64,000 nucleotides of DNA from Micromonospora noduli (GTDB lineage: Bacteria; Actinomycetota; Actinomycetes; Mycobacteriales; Micromonosporaceae): assembly GCF_003264365.1 (NCBI RefSeq), contig NZ_PYAK01000028.1:1-64000 (forward strand). Direction: 5' to 3'. The notes under the pieces are model-generated. The model was given only the letters and a program-made list of their open reading frames with translations, searched no databases and was not told where the DNA came from. The number at the start of each line of letters is the position of its first letter. Within the stretch, counting starts at the first letter, position 1. This document shows positions 54,031 through 63,193 of the stretch, piece by piece. The position numbers and the translations under genes are program-made.

Positions 54031-56451
54031 TCAGGACTGGTAGCCCGCCGAGCGGTACTCGTACTCCCGGTCGTCGTCGCGGTCCCCGTGGTCGCGGCTG
54101 AAGTCCCAGCCGCCGGCAGCCTCGCGACCGGGCCGGCCACCCACAGCGAAACCGCCGATCTCCTGGCCGCGACGCCAGCCACGGAAGTAGCCGGTCGTGT
54201 TCTCCGCGAGGCTTGCCGCATCACGCACTATGCGCAATGGGCGCTCCTCCCGCAGCGGCGATCCCGGCACCAGGTTGGCCTGCGGCACGCGCTTCGGCAG
54301 CCCGGCGTTGGTCTCGGCGCCCACCGCCGGGCGGGCGGCCTGCTCCGCGGCCTGCCAGCCGGTGTCGGCGGTGGTCGACCAGTCCAGGTCGGACTCCTCG
54401 GCCTGCCCGACGAACCAGGCCGACTTGGCCTGCGCGAAGATCAGCAGATCGCCGTCGCCCTCGTCGGCGACCGGCGGCGGCCGGTGCTCCATCGGCGGTG
54501 GCCGGTGCTCGACCGGGGGCGACGGCCGGTGCTCGGCGGCGCGCTCGGGGCGGGCGGCCGCCCGACCGTTGCGAGCGGCCTGCTCGCGGTCGACCAGGCG
54601 CAGCGGTGGCGTCTCCAGGTGCTGGTCCGCGGGAGGGCTGAGCCCCTCGCGCAGCGCCCGGTCGGCCAGCGGCGGCGGCTCCACCAGCCGCAGCATCGGC
54701 GGCTCCGGTGGCAGGTCGTCCGCCAACCACGGCGGGGTGACCCGACCGTCGGCCCGACCCGGGTCGGTCGGGGCGTCGACACCGCGGCTGCCGCCGTACG
54801 AGTAGGCCACCGGGTTGTTCGGTGAGCTGTCGGACGGGTCTTCCGGGTTGTTGACCAGCGGCCAGTTGGCACGGGAGCCGGGCGGCGGGGCCTCCTGACC
54901 CGGTCGGGGGGTCGGCACCGGAATGCTGAGATCGGTGGCGCTGAACCCGCCGGTGGGTGCCTCGTCGACCGGGCGTTGCAGGTGGCTCGGCCGGGGCTCG
55001 CCGTTGGTCTTGGGCCGGGGCGGAATGACAGTCCGCTGCCGCTCGGCCCGCGCGTTGTTGATCGCGGCAGTGGTCAGCGTCGGCCGGAACGGCTCACCGG
55101 CCTCGGCCGGCGGAACCATGCCGCGCTGCGCCGGCGCGATCGGGGTGATCCCGGGCGGCGGAGGCGGCGGCGAGGAGACGGGCCGGTTGGTCGGGCCGTC
55201 GATCCGGCTGGGAAGCGGCTCGCTGCGACTGGGCAACGTGGACGCCGGCGGACCAGCCATCGCCGCCGGAGTCATCGGCGCGGGTGCGACCGGTGGCGGC
55301 GTGACCGGCGCGGGTGCGACCGGCGGTGGCCCGAGCGGGCGGGGCGACGCCAACGGCGCGTTACCGGGAACCGGCTCGGGACGGCTGCGCCGCCCGACAG
55401 CGGGTGCCGGGTCGGCGGCTGGCGGGGTGGGTCGGACCGACCGCAACCCGGCGTTGGTGCCGGCGAGGCCGGTCAACCCGGCGTTGGTGCCGGCCAGCCC
55501 GGTCAACTCGCCGACGGACTCGCCACGGCGGGCCGCGGCCCGGCGGCCGGGTGCCTGGACAGGCGTGCTGACCCGTGAGCTGAGCGCGCTGACCAGCGCC
55601 TCACACCCGGCGTCGCAGGCCCGTACGGAGGCGACAGCCTGACGGACCGTCTCGGCCACCGCGGACGTGAGCGCCCGGTTGACCGCGGCACGTCGAGGTG
55701 TCTCGGAGATGGCGACCCGCAGGGCGGTGACCGCCTCGTTGATCTCCTCGGCATCGGCGACCCCGTCCGCGGCGAGGTGCGCGGCGATGGCATCCGCCGC
55801 GACCGACACCTCGCGGCCCCGGGCCACGGTGCCGCCGAGCATGCCCGGCTCGGGCAGCGCGTCCAGCACGGCCAGAGAGACCGGCTCGGCCGGGTCCGGG
55901 TAGGCGCGCAGGGCCGCCGGGTAGAGCTCACGCAGAACCTCGCGCAGCGCCACGGCGGCGGAGTGTCGGCCACTGGCCAGCGCGGCGTGCGCGGAGAGCA
56001 CCTGCTTGTAACCGGCGAGGTCCCGGGGCGCCGGCAGGGTGACGGCGGAGAGCGCCCCCGCCTGCAGCGCGCGGGCGAGGCCGACCGCCCGTCGTTCGGC
56101 CGGAGGTGACTGCATCTCCTCAAGGGAGTCGTCGTCGGCGAACCGCTCGGCGAAGTCGTCCACCGAGTCGTCGTCGGCGATCGCCAGGGGTCGCCCCGCC
56201 GCGCTCAGCAGCGAGGTGACCGTGTGGTCATCGCTGTCGGCGGCGATGGCCGCACCGCTCGGCCCGCCCGACCGCTCCACGAGCAGCGCGACGAGCTGGG
56301 CGTAGCCAGCGGCGTCATCGCTGATCTCGCAGACATGCAGCAGACGGCCTGCGTCGTCGACCACAGCGGACGTCAGCGTCGAACCGGCGGAGGCCGGTCG
56401 GTCAGCCGGATCCGCCGAGGCCAGACCGCAGTAAACGCGCACGAGCGCCAC
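54031..56451 (-). CDS. Degenerate IS110-transposase-like domain fused to a conservon kinase-type tail
   Basis: 806 aa. Residues about 1-280 follow the IS110 layout: a first strand VRVYCGLA, then VVDDAGRLLHV and DDAAGYAQLVALL; IAADSDDHTVTSLLSAAGRPLAIADDDSVDDFAERF; and LPAPRDLAGYKQVLSAHAAL with a helical region after it. Expected DEDD residues are absent or altered: no Asp in the first strand, SPPAERRAVGLA where KTDxxDAxxLA would stand. About 300-670 is disordered, with a duplicated LTGLAGTNAG. The tail has SAWFVG (677-682), GLPKRVPQANLVPG (717-730) and YFRGWRRG, matching the kinase at 48711. The GTG at 56451 is chosen for GGAGGAGGA upstream. Domain call is by eye; function unknown. Confidence 0.7.
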   Translation of the reverse strand: MALVRVYCGLASADPADRPASAGSTLTSAVVDDAGRLLHVCEISDDAAGYAQLVALLVERSGGPSGAAIAADSDDHTVTSLLSAAGRPLAIADDDSVDDFAERFADDDSLEEMQSPPAERRAVGLARALQAGALSAVTLPAPRDLAGYKQVLSAHAALASGRHSAAVALREVLRELYPAALRAYPDPAEPVSLAVLDALPEPGMLGGTVARGREVSVAADAIAAHLAADGVADAEEINEAVTALRVAISETPRRAAVNRALTSAVAETVRQAVASVRACDAGCEALVSALSSRVSTPVQAPGRRAAARRGESVGELTGLAGTNAGLTGLAGTNAGLRSVRPTPPAADPAPAVGRRSRPEPVPGNAPLASPRPLGPPPVAPAPVTPPPVAPAPMTPAAMAGPPASTLPSRSEPLPSRIDGPTNRPVSSPPPPPPGITPIAPAQRGMVPPAEAGEPFRPTLTTAAINNARAERQRTVIPPRPKTNGEPRPSHLQRPVDEAPTGGFSATDLSIPVPTPRPGQEAPPPGSRANWPLVNNPEDPSDSSPNNPVAYSYGGSRGVDAPTDPGRADGRVTPPWLADDLPPEPPMLRLVEPPPLADRALREGLSPPADQHLETPPLRLVDREQAARNGRAAARPERAAEHRPSPPVEHRPPPMEHRPPPVADEGDGDLLIFAQAKSAWFVGQAEESDLDWSTTADTGWQAAEQAARPAVGAETNAGLPKRVPQANLVPGSPLREERPLRIVRDAASLAENTTGYFRGWRRGQEIGGFAVGGRPGREAAGGWDFSRDHGDRDDDREYEYRSAGYQS

Positions 56452-56513
56452 GGCGTCGTCCTCCTCCCGGGACAGGTCTTCCTCTGCCAGCAACTGATGC
56501 TCCCCGGTACGGG

Positions 56514-57425
56514 TCAGTCGCGCCAGTCCACCACCGCAGAGATCTTGCCGACAATGGTGCGCCAACCCAAACTTGCGGTCTGCGCCCCGATCTTCTTCAG
56601 CCGTCGCCGAGCCATGAACGCGCCGATCCCACCGTTGGCGGTGCCACGCAGCGCCTCGTCCAGGTCGTCGAGGCTGGAGCCGGCGGAGAGCATGTCGAGT
56701 ACCGCAGGCAGCCGCAATGCGTACGAGAGGTCACGCGCGGCCTCGCCCGCCTCGATCAGCAGGGTCGAATCCCACGTGTCGTGCCCGCCGCGCAGGTTCT
56801 CCACGACCAGGTCGAGCTCGTAGGTGTCCTCGTCGAGCGGAGCGATATCTGCCGGCTCCACCCGTTCGGACAATTCATTCCAGCTGTCCAGTTGGGACAG
56901 ATCGTTTGGCGCACCGGATCGGATGAAACTGACAAGCGACTCGGGGGTCTTGAACAGCAGGAGCTTGCCTCGGTGGCTGAGGAAGACCGGCACTTCCTCG
57001 TCGTCCGCCTCGTCCGTGACGGCCTCGTCCGACTCGTCGTCGGTCTCGGTGGCGGCGCTGTCCCGGCGGCGCGTCGACTCGTCGTCCTCGTCGGCGAACT
57101 CCTGGGCCAGCTCCTCGTCGAGGATGACGACGGTCTCGTCGTCCTCCTCCTCCTCGATCGCCTGGCGGCGGGCGAGGAACGGGTCGTCCTGGTCGCGCTC
57201 GGTCACGTCGGTGGGAGTCAGCGAGCTGGCCGGTCGGTACGCCCGGAGCGTGAAGCCGGTGCCGGCGGGCAGGGCGATCTCCACTGGGTCGATGCGCAGC
57301 TCGTCCCAGAGTGAGCGGTCGGTCGACGCCGACGCGCGCTCGGTCTCGTCTGGCTCGGCCGCGCCGGTGGTGTCGTCGAGCTCGGGCTCGTCGGCGTCGG
57401 GCCGTTGGGGCGACTGGCGGGCCAC
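56514..57425 (-). CDS. Conserved hypothetical acidic protein
   Basis: 303 aa, unrecognised. Residues about 1-30 are disordered. About 35-65 contain DELRIDPVEIALPAGTGFTLRAYR. About 75-140 form a very acidic stretch (EEEEDDETVVILDEE and more). The C-terminal half is ordered: PVFLSHRGKLLLFKTPESLVSFIRSG, WNELSERVEPADIAPLDEDTYELDLVVENLRGG, and a Gly-rich helical end. The GTG at 57425 has GGAGG 5 nt upstream. It is 62 nt before the IS110-like gene on the same strand, so the two are probably an operon. Relatives are sometimes labelled DNA primase, for which I see no motif. Confidence 0.8.
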   Translation of the reverse strand: MARQSPQRPDADEPELDDTTGAAEPDETERASASTDRSLWDELRIDPVEIALPAGTGFTLRAYRPASSLTPTDVTERDQDDPFLARRQAIEEEEDDETVVILDEELAQEFADEDDESTRRRDSAATETDDESDEAVTDEADDEEVPVFLSHRGKLLLFKTPESLVSFIRSGAPNDLSQLDSWNELSERVEPADIAPLDEDTYELDLVVENLRGGHDTWDSTLLIEAGEAARDLSYALRLPAVLDMLSAGSSLDDLDEALRGTANGGIGAFMARRRLKKIGAQTASLGWRTIVGKISAVVDWRD

Positions 57426-57604
57426 GCTGACCTCCGTGTGCTTCGGGTTGCCCACCCACCGGGGTCTCTGACCGGCGAGTGACTCTGGGCACATACCCTA
57501 GTCGGCAGCCCTGGGTGACCGATGCCCGCACCCCGGTGGCCGGTTGGCGCACGGGTCCGACCTGCTGGTCGTCACCGCTGGCGAAGCGGCGGTTCGACAA
57601 GTAG

Positions 57605-57614
57605 CGTAGCTACG
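57605..57614. promoter_or_regulatory. Palindrome at the padR start
   Basis: CGTAGCTACG (57605-57614) is a perfect palindrome directly before the ATG at 57616, and GTAGC-GTA-GCTAC (57601-57613) overlaps it. PadR proteins commonly bind such dyads at their own promoters; autoregulation is inferred. Confidence 0.5.
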
Positions 57615-57615
57615 T

Positions 57616-57954
57616 ATGAAGGCCCAGGCGCTGCACGGCCATCTCGACGCTCTCCTGCTCGCCGTGCTCGAACAGGGCGCGCTGCACGGCTACGCGATCA
57701 TCGAGGCGCTGCGCGCCCGCAGTGACGGCAGTCTGGATCTGCCCACCGGCACCATCTATCCGGCACTCCGTCGCCTGGAACGCGCCGGCCACGTGGCGAG
57801 CACCTGGAGCACTGTCAGCGGCCGGGAACGGCGGACGTACCAGCTCACCGACTCCGGCCGGCGGGCGCTGGCCGGGGAGCGGGCCGGCTGGCGCGAGTTC
57901 CAACTGACCGTCGGCCGGTTCCTCGATCCCGGCAGCCCGCCCACCCCAGCCTGA
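57616..57954 (+). CDS. PadR family transcriptional regulator
   Basis: 112 aa winged-helix regulator. LDALLLAVLEQGALHGYAIIEAL and LPTGTIYPALRRLERAGHVAS are the PadR signature; ERRTYQLTDSGRRAL is the wing. It is the short form with one C-terminal helix. It converges on a gene whose N-terminus is the usual partner of PadR regulators. Confidence 0.94.
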   Translation: MKAQALHGHLDALLLAVLEQGALHGYAIIEALRARSDGSLDLPTGTIYPALRRLERAGHVASTWSTVSGRERRTYQLTDSGRRALAGERAGWREFQLTVGRFLDPGSPPTPA

Positions 57955-57975
57955 TCCGCTCGGATCCGCCGCCGA

Positions 57976-58629
57976 TCAGCGGGTGGTGGCCAGCAGCCAG
58001 CCGCGCGCCGCGCGGGTCAGCGAGAAATACCCGCCGCCCACCAACACGGCCCCGATGATCATCGGGGGCCAGTGCGCCGCCGCGTCCCAGAGGTTGAGTG
58101 ACCAGGTGAAGAGGGCGCTGCCGGCCACTATGCCGAGGACCAGGACGCCGGTCAGGCCGGCGCCCACCGCGCGCTGGGCCAGAGCCAGGCCCGGCCGGGA
58201 CGCCCGCGCGCTCGCCCAGACCACCAGCAGACCGGCCACCGCGAGCAGCAGCGCACTCATCCAGATCCAGTCGACCGAGGCGGCGAGCAACTGGTAGCCG
58301 GCCGGAGGGGGCGGCCCGCCACTCCAACTCGACCCCCGCCAGGTCAGATCACCGGCGACCACCCCCACCCCGGCGATCGCCAACATCCGCAGGGAGAGCC
58401 CACGCAGGGCGCCCACCGCCAGCTCGGCCTGCCAGGATGGGAGCAACTGCGCCGGTGAGCCGAACTCCACCACCGCCCGGCGCTGCGCCTCGGTGGGGGG
58501 CACCCCGCTCTCGCGGTACGCCTCGACGGCGTCCAGCAACCCGTGCCGGGCCTCGGTCAGCAGGTCGGACTTGAGCCGCGCCGGCCCCTGCAGTCGAGCG
58601 GCCAGCTCCCGCAGGTGCTCGTCGACCAT
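57976..58629 (-). CDS. Membrane protein with HAAS/permease-prefix N-terminus (PadR partner)
   Basis: 217 aa. The first 75 residues (LRELAARLQGPARLKSDLLTEARHGLLDAVEAYRESG, then VVEFGSPAQLLPSWQAELA) form the helical domain that commonly accompanies PadR regulators. About four or five hydrophobic segments follow (RMLAIAGVGVVAG, WIWMSALLLAVAGLLVV, TGVLVLGIVAGSALF, PPMIIGAVLVGGGYF). The ATG at 58629 has GAGG 5 nt upstream. It converges with padR. Confidence 0.82.
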   Translation of the reverse strand: MVDEHLRELAARLQGPARLKSDLLTEARHGLLDAVEAYRESGVPPTEAQRRAVVEFGSPAQLLPSWQAELAVGALRGLSLRMLAIAGVGVVAGDLTWRGSSWSGGPPPPAGYQLLAASVDWIWMSALLLAVAGLLVVWASARASRPGLALAQRAVGAGLTGVLVLGIVAGSALFTWSLNLWDAAAHWPPMIIGAVLVGGGYFSLTRAARGWLLATTR

Positions 58630-58718
58630 CACGTCCTCACCGCGCCCCATGGCACCACAGTGCCACGGACTCCGGTCGGTCGACGTCCGGGAGAACCCTG
58701 GTCCGCCCCCGAGTCGGG

Positions 58719-60506
58719 TCAGGGGGCGAGCGCCAGGTAACCCCGTTCGGCAGCGGCCTGGAGCAGCCACTGGTCCCGGTACCAGCCCGGGGCCGCTACC
58801 AACTCGGCGTGCCGACCGCGCTGGATCACCCGCCCGCCGTCCAGGACCACGATCTCGTCCAGCTCGGCCAGCCCGCTGAGCCGGTGGCTGATCAGCAGCA
58901 CCGAGTGCCCGGCGGGGGTGGCGGCGAGGGCGGACGCGAGCACCGCGTCCGCGGCGGTCGGGTCCAGACCTTCGGTGGGCTCGTCGAGCACCAGCACCGG
59001 CGGCGCGGCGAGCAGGGCCCGGGCGAGCGCCAGCCGCTGCCGCTGACCGCCGGAGAGTTGCCCGCCCTCCTCACCGACCAGCGTGTCCCAGCCCGCCGGC
59101 TGAGCGCGGACCCAGTCCAGCAGGCCGGCGGCGGCGGTGGCCGCGGTCAGCTCCTCCTCGCCCGCTCCGGCCCGCCCGAGCAACAGGTTCTCCCGCACCG
59201 TGGCATGAAAGACGTACGCCTCGGCCAGCAGCCCGCCGACCGCGCGCGGCAGCGCCTCCTCGGCGTACGCCGAGAGGTCGTGACCGTCCAGTGTGACCCG
59301 GCCGGACGCGGGCCGGACGGTGCCGGTCAGCACAGCGGCCAGGGTGCTCTTGCCGGCGCCGCTCGGGCCGACGACAGCGATCCGGCGTCCCGCCGGCAGG
59401 TCCAGGCTGACCCCGTCCAGCGCGGGCGCCGCTCCGGCCCGGTACCGCACCGTCACGTCCACGAAGCGCAGCTCGTGCGGGCCGGTCAGATCCGCTGCAC
59501 CGGTCGCCGGCGGCGCGGTCGGCGGGTCGGTGTCGAGCAGGTCGGCCACCCGGGTCAGGCCCTGCCGCAGCTGGGTCCACTGCCGGGCCGCCGCTACCAA
59601 CGCCAGCGTCACCTCGACGGCGGCCAGTGTGCCGACGGCCAGGACGCCCACCAGCACCCCCGGCACGTCGGCGGCGAGCGCGACCAGCACCACCGCTGCG
59701 GCGGTCACGCCGGCGGCCAGCACTCCGGCCGCGTCCACCGCGAACCCGGTGGCGGCGAGCCGACGTTCCAACCGGGCCAGCCGGTGGGCGCGCTGCTCGG
59801 CGGCGCGCAGCGTGACGTCGGTCGCCCCGAACGCGGCCAGGTCGGCCGCGCCGTGGGTGAGGTCGATCGCGTCGGTGGCCAGCGCACCCCGCAGGGGGGC
59901 CACCTCGGCCGCGCTGCGGCGGGTGACCGCGGTGGCCAACGCGGGCAGCGCGACCCCGGCGACCAGCAGCCCGACGGCGAGCGCGCCGGCGGCCGGTGGT
60001 GAGATCAGCGCTGCCACGGCGACCGCCGACACACCGACCACTGCCGCCGCCGAAGCGGGCACCAGCACCCGCAGCAACAGGTCCTGGACTGCCTCCACGT
60101 CGGAGACCAGTCGGCTCAGCACGTCCCCCGAGCGGTGCGCCGTGCCACGGCGGGCCGCCAGGGTGGCGAAGACCCGGGCCCGAACGTCGGTGATCATGCG
60201 GAGCACCGCGTCGTGCCCGGCGAGCCGTTCGGTGTAGCGGAACACGCCCCGGCTGATCGCCAACGCCCGGACCGCGACGATCGCCACGGTGAGGCGGTCC
60301 AGTGGAGGCTGACCGGCGGCGCTCATCAGCAGCCAGGTGGCGGTGGCCATCAGGGCCAGCCCGGCGAACTCGGTGGCGGCCGCCAGCAGCCCGGCTCCGA
60401 CCAGGCGGCCCAGGTACGGCCGGGCCAGTCGCAGCACTGCCCGCTCGGCGGCGGCCCGCCCGGCCGGTGCCGCGTCGGCCACCACCGGCCCGTGTTCGGC
60501 GGTCAT
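58719..60506 (-). CDS. cydC: Thiol reductant ABC exporter subunit CydC
   Basis: 595 aa half-transporter with an N-terminal six-helix domain and a C-terminal ATPase (GPSGAGKSTLAAVLTG, then LSGGQRQRLALARALLAAPPVLVLDEPTEGLD). With CydD it exports glutathione-like/cysteine reductants needed to assemble cytochrome bd. In actinomycetes glutathione is absent, so the cargo is probably another thiol. The ATG overlaps cydD by 4 bp. Confidence 0.93.
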   Translation of the reverse strand: MTAEHGPVVADAAPAGRAAAERAVLRLARPYLGRLVGAGLLAAATEFAGLALMATATWLLMSAAGQPPLDRLTVAIVAVRALAISRGVFRYTERLAGHDAVLRMITDVRARVFATLAARRGTAHRSGDVLSRLVSDVEAVQDLLLRVLVPASAAAVVGVSAVAVAALISPPAAGALAVGLLVAGVALPALATAVTRRSAAEVAPLRGALATDAIDLTHGAADLAAFGATDVTLRAAEQRAHRLARLERRLAATGFAVDAAGVLAAGVTAAAVVLVALAADVPGVLVGVLAVGTLAAVEVTLALVAAARQWTQLRQGLTRVADLLDTDPPTAPPATGAADLTGPHELRFVDVTVRYRAGAAPALDGVSLDLPAGRRIAVVGPSGAGKSTLAAVLTGTVRPASGRVTLDGHDLSAYAEEALPRAVGGLLAEAYVFHATVRENLLLGRAGAGEEELTAATAAAGLLDWVRAQPAGWDTLVGEEGGQLSGGQRQRLALARALLAAPPVLVLDEPTEGLDPTAADAVLASALAATPAGHSVLLISHRLSGLAELDEIVVLDGGRVIQRGRHAELVAAPGWYRDQWLLQAAAERGYLALAP

Positions 60507-62179
60507 CGGGCGGCCTTTCCGGTCGGTGCGGGCGTCAACTCGGTGACCCGACCGTCCTCGATGCGCAGGATCCGGTCGGCGTCGGCCAGCAACGCCGGTC
60601 GGTGCGCGACCAGCAGCGCCGTCCGCCCGGCGACCAGGCGACGGGTGGCGTCGAGCACCACCGCCTCGGCCGCCGTGTCGAGTCGGGCGGTGGGTTCGTC
60701 GAGCAGCACCACCGGGGCGGCGCGCAGGAACGCCCGGGCCAGCGCCACCCGCTGCCGCTGCCCACTGGACAGCCCGTGACCGCGCTCACCGAGCAGGGTG
60801 TCCAGGCCGTCGGGCAGGCCGGCCACCACGTCGTCCAGGGCGGCGTCGTGCACCGCGGCGGTGAGTACGTCGGCAGTGGTGTCCGGCGCGCCGAGGCGGA
60901 TGTTGTCAGCCAGCGAGGCGGCGAAGAGGTGCGCCCGCTGCGGCACCCAGGCGAGCTGCCGGCGCCAGGCGTCCGGGTCGGCGGTGGCGAGGTCGACCCC
61001 GTCCACCGTGATCCGGCCGCTGGTCGGCACCACGAAGCCCAGCAGCAGGCCGAGCAGCGTGCTCTTGCCGGCGCCGCTGGGCCCGATGATGGCGATCCGT
61101 TCACCGGGCCGGATGGTCAGTGTCACGTCGCGCAGCGCGGTGGTCCGCTCGTACGCCACTGTCACGCCCTCGAACCGGATCTCGGCCCGAGCGTTGGGGA
61201 CGGAGGCGCCCTCGGCGGCCCGGGGCGCGGTGGGTGCGGCGGAGACCGTCAACGCCTCGTCCAGCGCGGCCAGCCCCTCCATGCTGGCGTGGAAGCGGCT
61301 ACCGGCGGCCCGTAGCGGCAGGTACGCCTCCGGGGTCAGCAGCAGCACCAGCAGCGCGGTCTGCAGGGCCAGCCCGCCGCCGAGCAGGCGGATGCCGACC
61401 GGTACCGCGACCAGCGCCACCGAGAGGGTGGCGACCAACTCGAGGACCAGCGCGGAGAGGAACGCGATCCGCAGCGTCTTCATGGTGGCGACGCGGTGAC
61501 CGTCGGCCATCCGGCGCACCACGTCGGTCTGCGCCCGGGCCCGCCCGAACGCGCGCAGCGTGGGCAGCCCGGCGACCATGTCGAGGAAGTGCCCACCGAG
61601 CAGCGCGAGCCGCCGCCACTGCCGCTCGGTGGCGGCCTGCGCCTGCCAGCCGAGCAGCGCACCGAAGACCGGGATCAGCGGCAGGGTCACCGCGATGATC
61701 ACCGCCGAACTCCAGTCGGCGAAGACGACCCGGGCCAGAACCGCCAGGGGCACCGTCACGCTGAGCACCAGTTGCGGCAGGTACCCGGTGAAGTACGCGT
61801 CCAGCGCGTCCAACCCACGCCCGGCCAGGGTGGCGATCTCACCGGCCCGCTGCCCGGCCACCCACCCGGGCCCGTGCCGGCCCACCGCGCCGAGCAGCTC
61901 GGCCCGCAGCGTGGCCTTGACCGTGGCGGCGACCCGCGCCGAGACCGTGCCCTGCGCCCAGACCACTGCCGAGCGGGCGGCGACCGCGACCACGAAGCCG
62001 GCCAGTGCCGGTCGATCCAGCCGACCGTCGATCGCGGTGGCCAGCAGCGACGCGAGCGCGGTGGCCTGCGCCACGATCAACCCGGCGGCCAGCACCCCCA
62101 GGAGCGCGAGCACAGCAAGATCGCCCCGGGCCGCAGGGACCCGGCGCAGCAGACGCGGGTCGAACGGACGGCGGCTCAC
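60503..62179 (-). CDS. cydD: Thiol reductant ABC exporter subunit CydD
   Basis: 558 aa half-transporter: six membrane helices, then ATPase with GPSGAGKSTLLGLLLG, LSSGQRQRVALARAFL (note SSGQ, the common Cyd variant) and VVLLDEPTARLD. GRGLDALDAYFTGYLPQ is a CydD family block. Coupled to cydB by a 4-bp overlap. Confidence 0.94.
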   Translation of the reverse strand: MSRRPFDPRLLRRVPAARGDLAVLALLGVLAAGLIVAQATALASLLATAIDGRLDRPALAGFVVAVAARSAVVWAQGTVSARVAATVKATLRAELLGAVGRHGPGWVAGQRAGEIATLAGRGLDALDAYFTGYLPQLVLSVTVPLAVLARVVFADWSSAVIIAVTLPLIPVFGALLGWQAQAATERQWRRLALLGGHFLDMVAGLPTLRAFGRARAQTDVVRRMADGHRVATMKTLRIAFLSALVLELVATLSVALVAVPVGIRLLGGGLALQTALLVLLLTPEAYLPLRAAGSRFHASMEGLAALDEALTVSAAPTAPRAAEGASVPNARAEIRFEGVTVAYERTTALRDVTLTIRPGERIAIIGPSGAGKSTLLGLLLGFVVPTSGRITVDGVDLATADPDAWRRQLAWVPQRAHLFAASLADNIRLGAPDTTADVLTAAVHDAALDDVVAGLPDGLDTLLGERGHGLSSGQRQRVALARAFLRAAPVVLLDEPTARLDTAAEAVVLDATRRLVAGRTALLVAHRPALLADADRILRIEDGRVTELTPAPTGKAAR

Positions 62180-63183
62180 CAGTACACCGGTGCCCTACCG
62201 TCGGTCCGTCCTCGGAAAACCCACCAGCACATCGCCTGGAAGCCTAGTAGGGCCGGAAGTAGCGGCAGCGCCACCCAGCCCAGCAGCCGCAGTGTCGGCG
62301 CGCTGGCGGCGGCGTCGGCCACCCGTAGCGAGGCGTCCGGGTCAGTCGTGGACACCAGCACGTAGGGCCAGAGAGCGGCTCCGACCAGCAGCACCGGCAG
62401 CGCCAGGGCCGCGCCGGTGGCGACCAGAGCCCACCCTGGCCGCTGCCGGGTCAGCGCCGCGCGGGCCGCCAGCAGCGCTGCCACGAGCAGCACCGGCAGG
62501 AGTACGGCCACCGCCGGCCGCTGCACGGCGTCGCGTACCCGGGCGGAGAGCAGGCCCACGACTGTGGCCAGGGCGACAGCTGTGAGCGCCACCGGCACCA
62601 GCCGGCGGGCCGTACGGCCGACCACGGCGGCGGCCTCGGCCGACAGTCGCACTGTGAGGAAGGTCGCCCCGTGCACCGCGACAAGGGTGACCATGGCCAG
62701 CCCGGCGGCGGCCGCGAACGGGGTGGCCAGGTGTGTCACCCCGGCGACGTGTCCGTCGGCCTGGAGGGGTACGCCCTGCAACAGCGCGGCGAGCAGCGCA
62801 CCCCAACCCAGCGCGGCGAGGGCGCTGCCGATCACCACGACGCGGTCCCAGCGGGCCCGGATCCGCTCGTCGTCGGGTCGGCTGCGCAGCTGTACGCCGA
62901 CGGTGACCAGGATGACGCCGACCAGGGCGCCGACGACGGCCGGATAGCAGCCGGCGAGCAACTCGCCCTCCAGGAGAGGGAACGCGCCGAAGAGGATGCC
63001 CACGGCGGCCACCAGCCAGACCTCGTTGCCGAGGAAGAACGGGCCGAGCGCGGTGAGCGCCTCCCGCCGCCCGGCCGGACCGACGCCGCGGGCGAGCAGC
63101 AGCCCGACGCCGTAGTCGTAGCCGGCGAGCACCAGGTAGCTGGCGAAAAAGAGGCCGAGCACTGCGTACCAGGCGAGGTCCAC
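62176..63183 (-). CDS. cydB: Cytochrome bd ubiquinol/menaquinol oxidase subunit II
   Basis: 335 aa integral membrane subunit with about eight or nine helices. It opens WYAVLGLFFASYLVLAGYDYGVG, the CydB signature, followed by GNEVWLVAAVGILFGAFP. High-affinity terminal oxidase of low-oxygen or stress respiration. It lies 10 nt after cydA. Confidence 0.95.
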   Translation of the reverse strand: MDLAWYAVLGLFFASYLVLAGYDYGVGLLLARGVGPAGRREALTALGPFFLGNEVWLVAAVGILFGAFPLLEGELLAGCYPAVVGALVGVILVTVGVQLRSRPDDERIRARWDRVVVIGSALAALGWGALLAALLQGVPLQADGHVAGVTHLATPFAAAAGLAMVTLVAVHGATFLTVRLSAEAAAVVGRTARRLVPVALTAVALATVVGLLSARVRDAVQRPAVAVLLPVLLVAALLAARAALTRQRPGWALVATGAALALPVLLVGAALWPYVLVSTTDPDASLRVADAAASAPTLRLLGWVALPLLPALLGFQAMCWWVFRGRTDGRAPVYW

Positions 63184-63193
63184 TGTCTACTCC

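Noticed and set aside
54031..56451. Active IS110 insertion sequence
   Set aside because: The DEDD residues are missing, the C-terminal IS110 Ser-containing domain is replaced by a Pro-rich region and kinase-type tail, and no element ends or flanking non-coding RNA region are evident.
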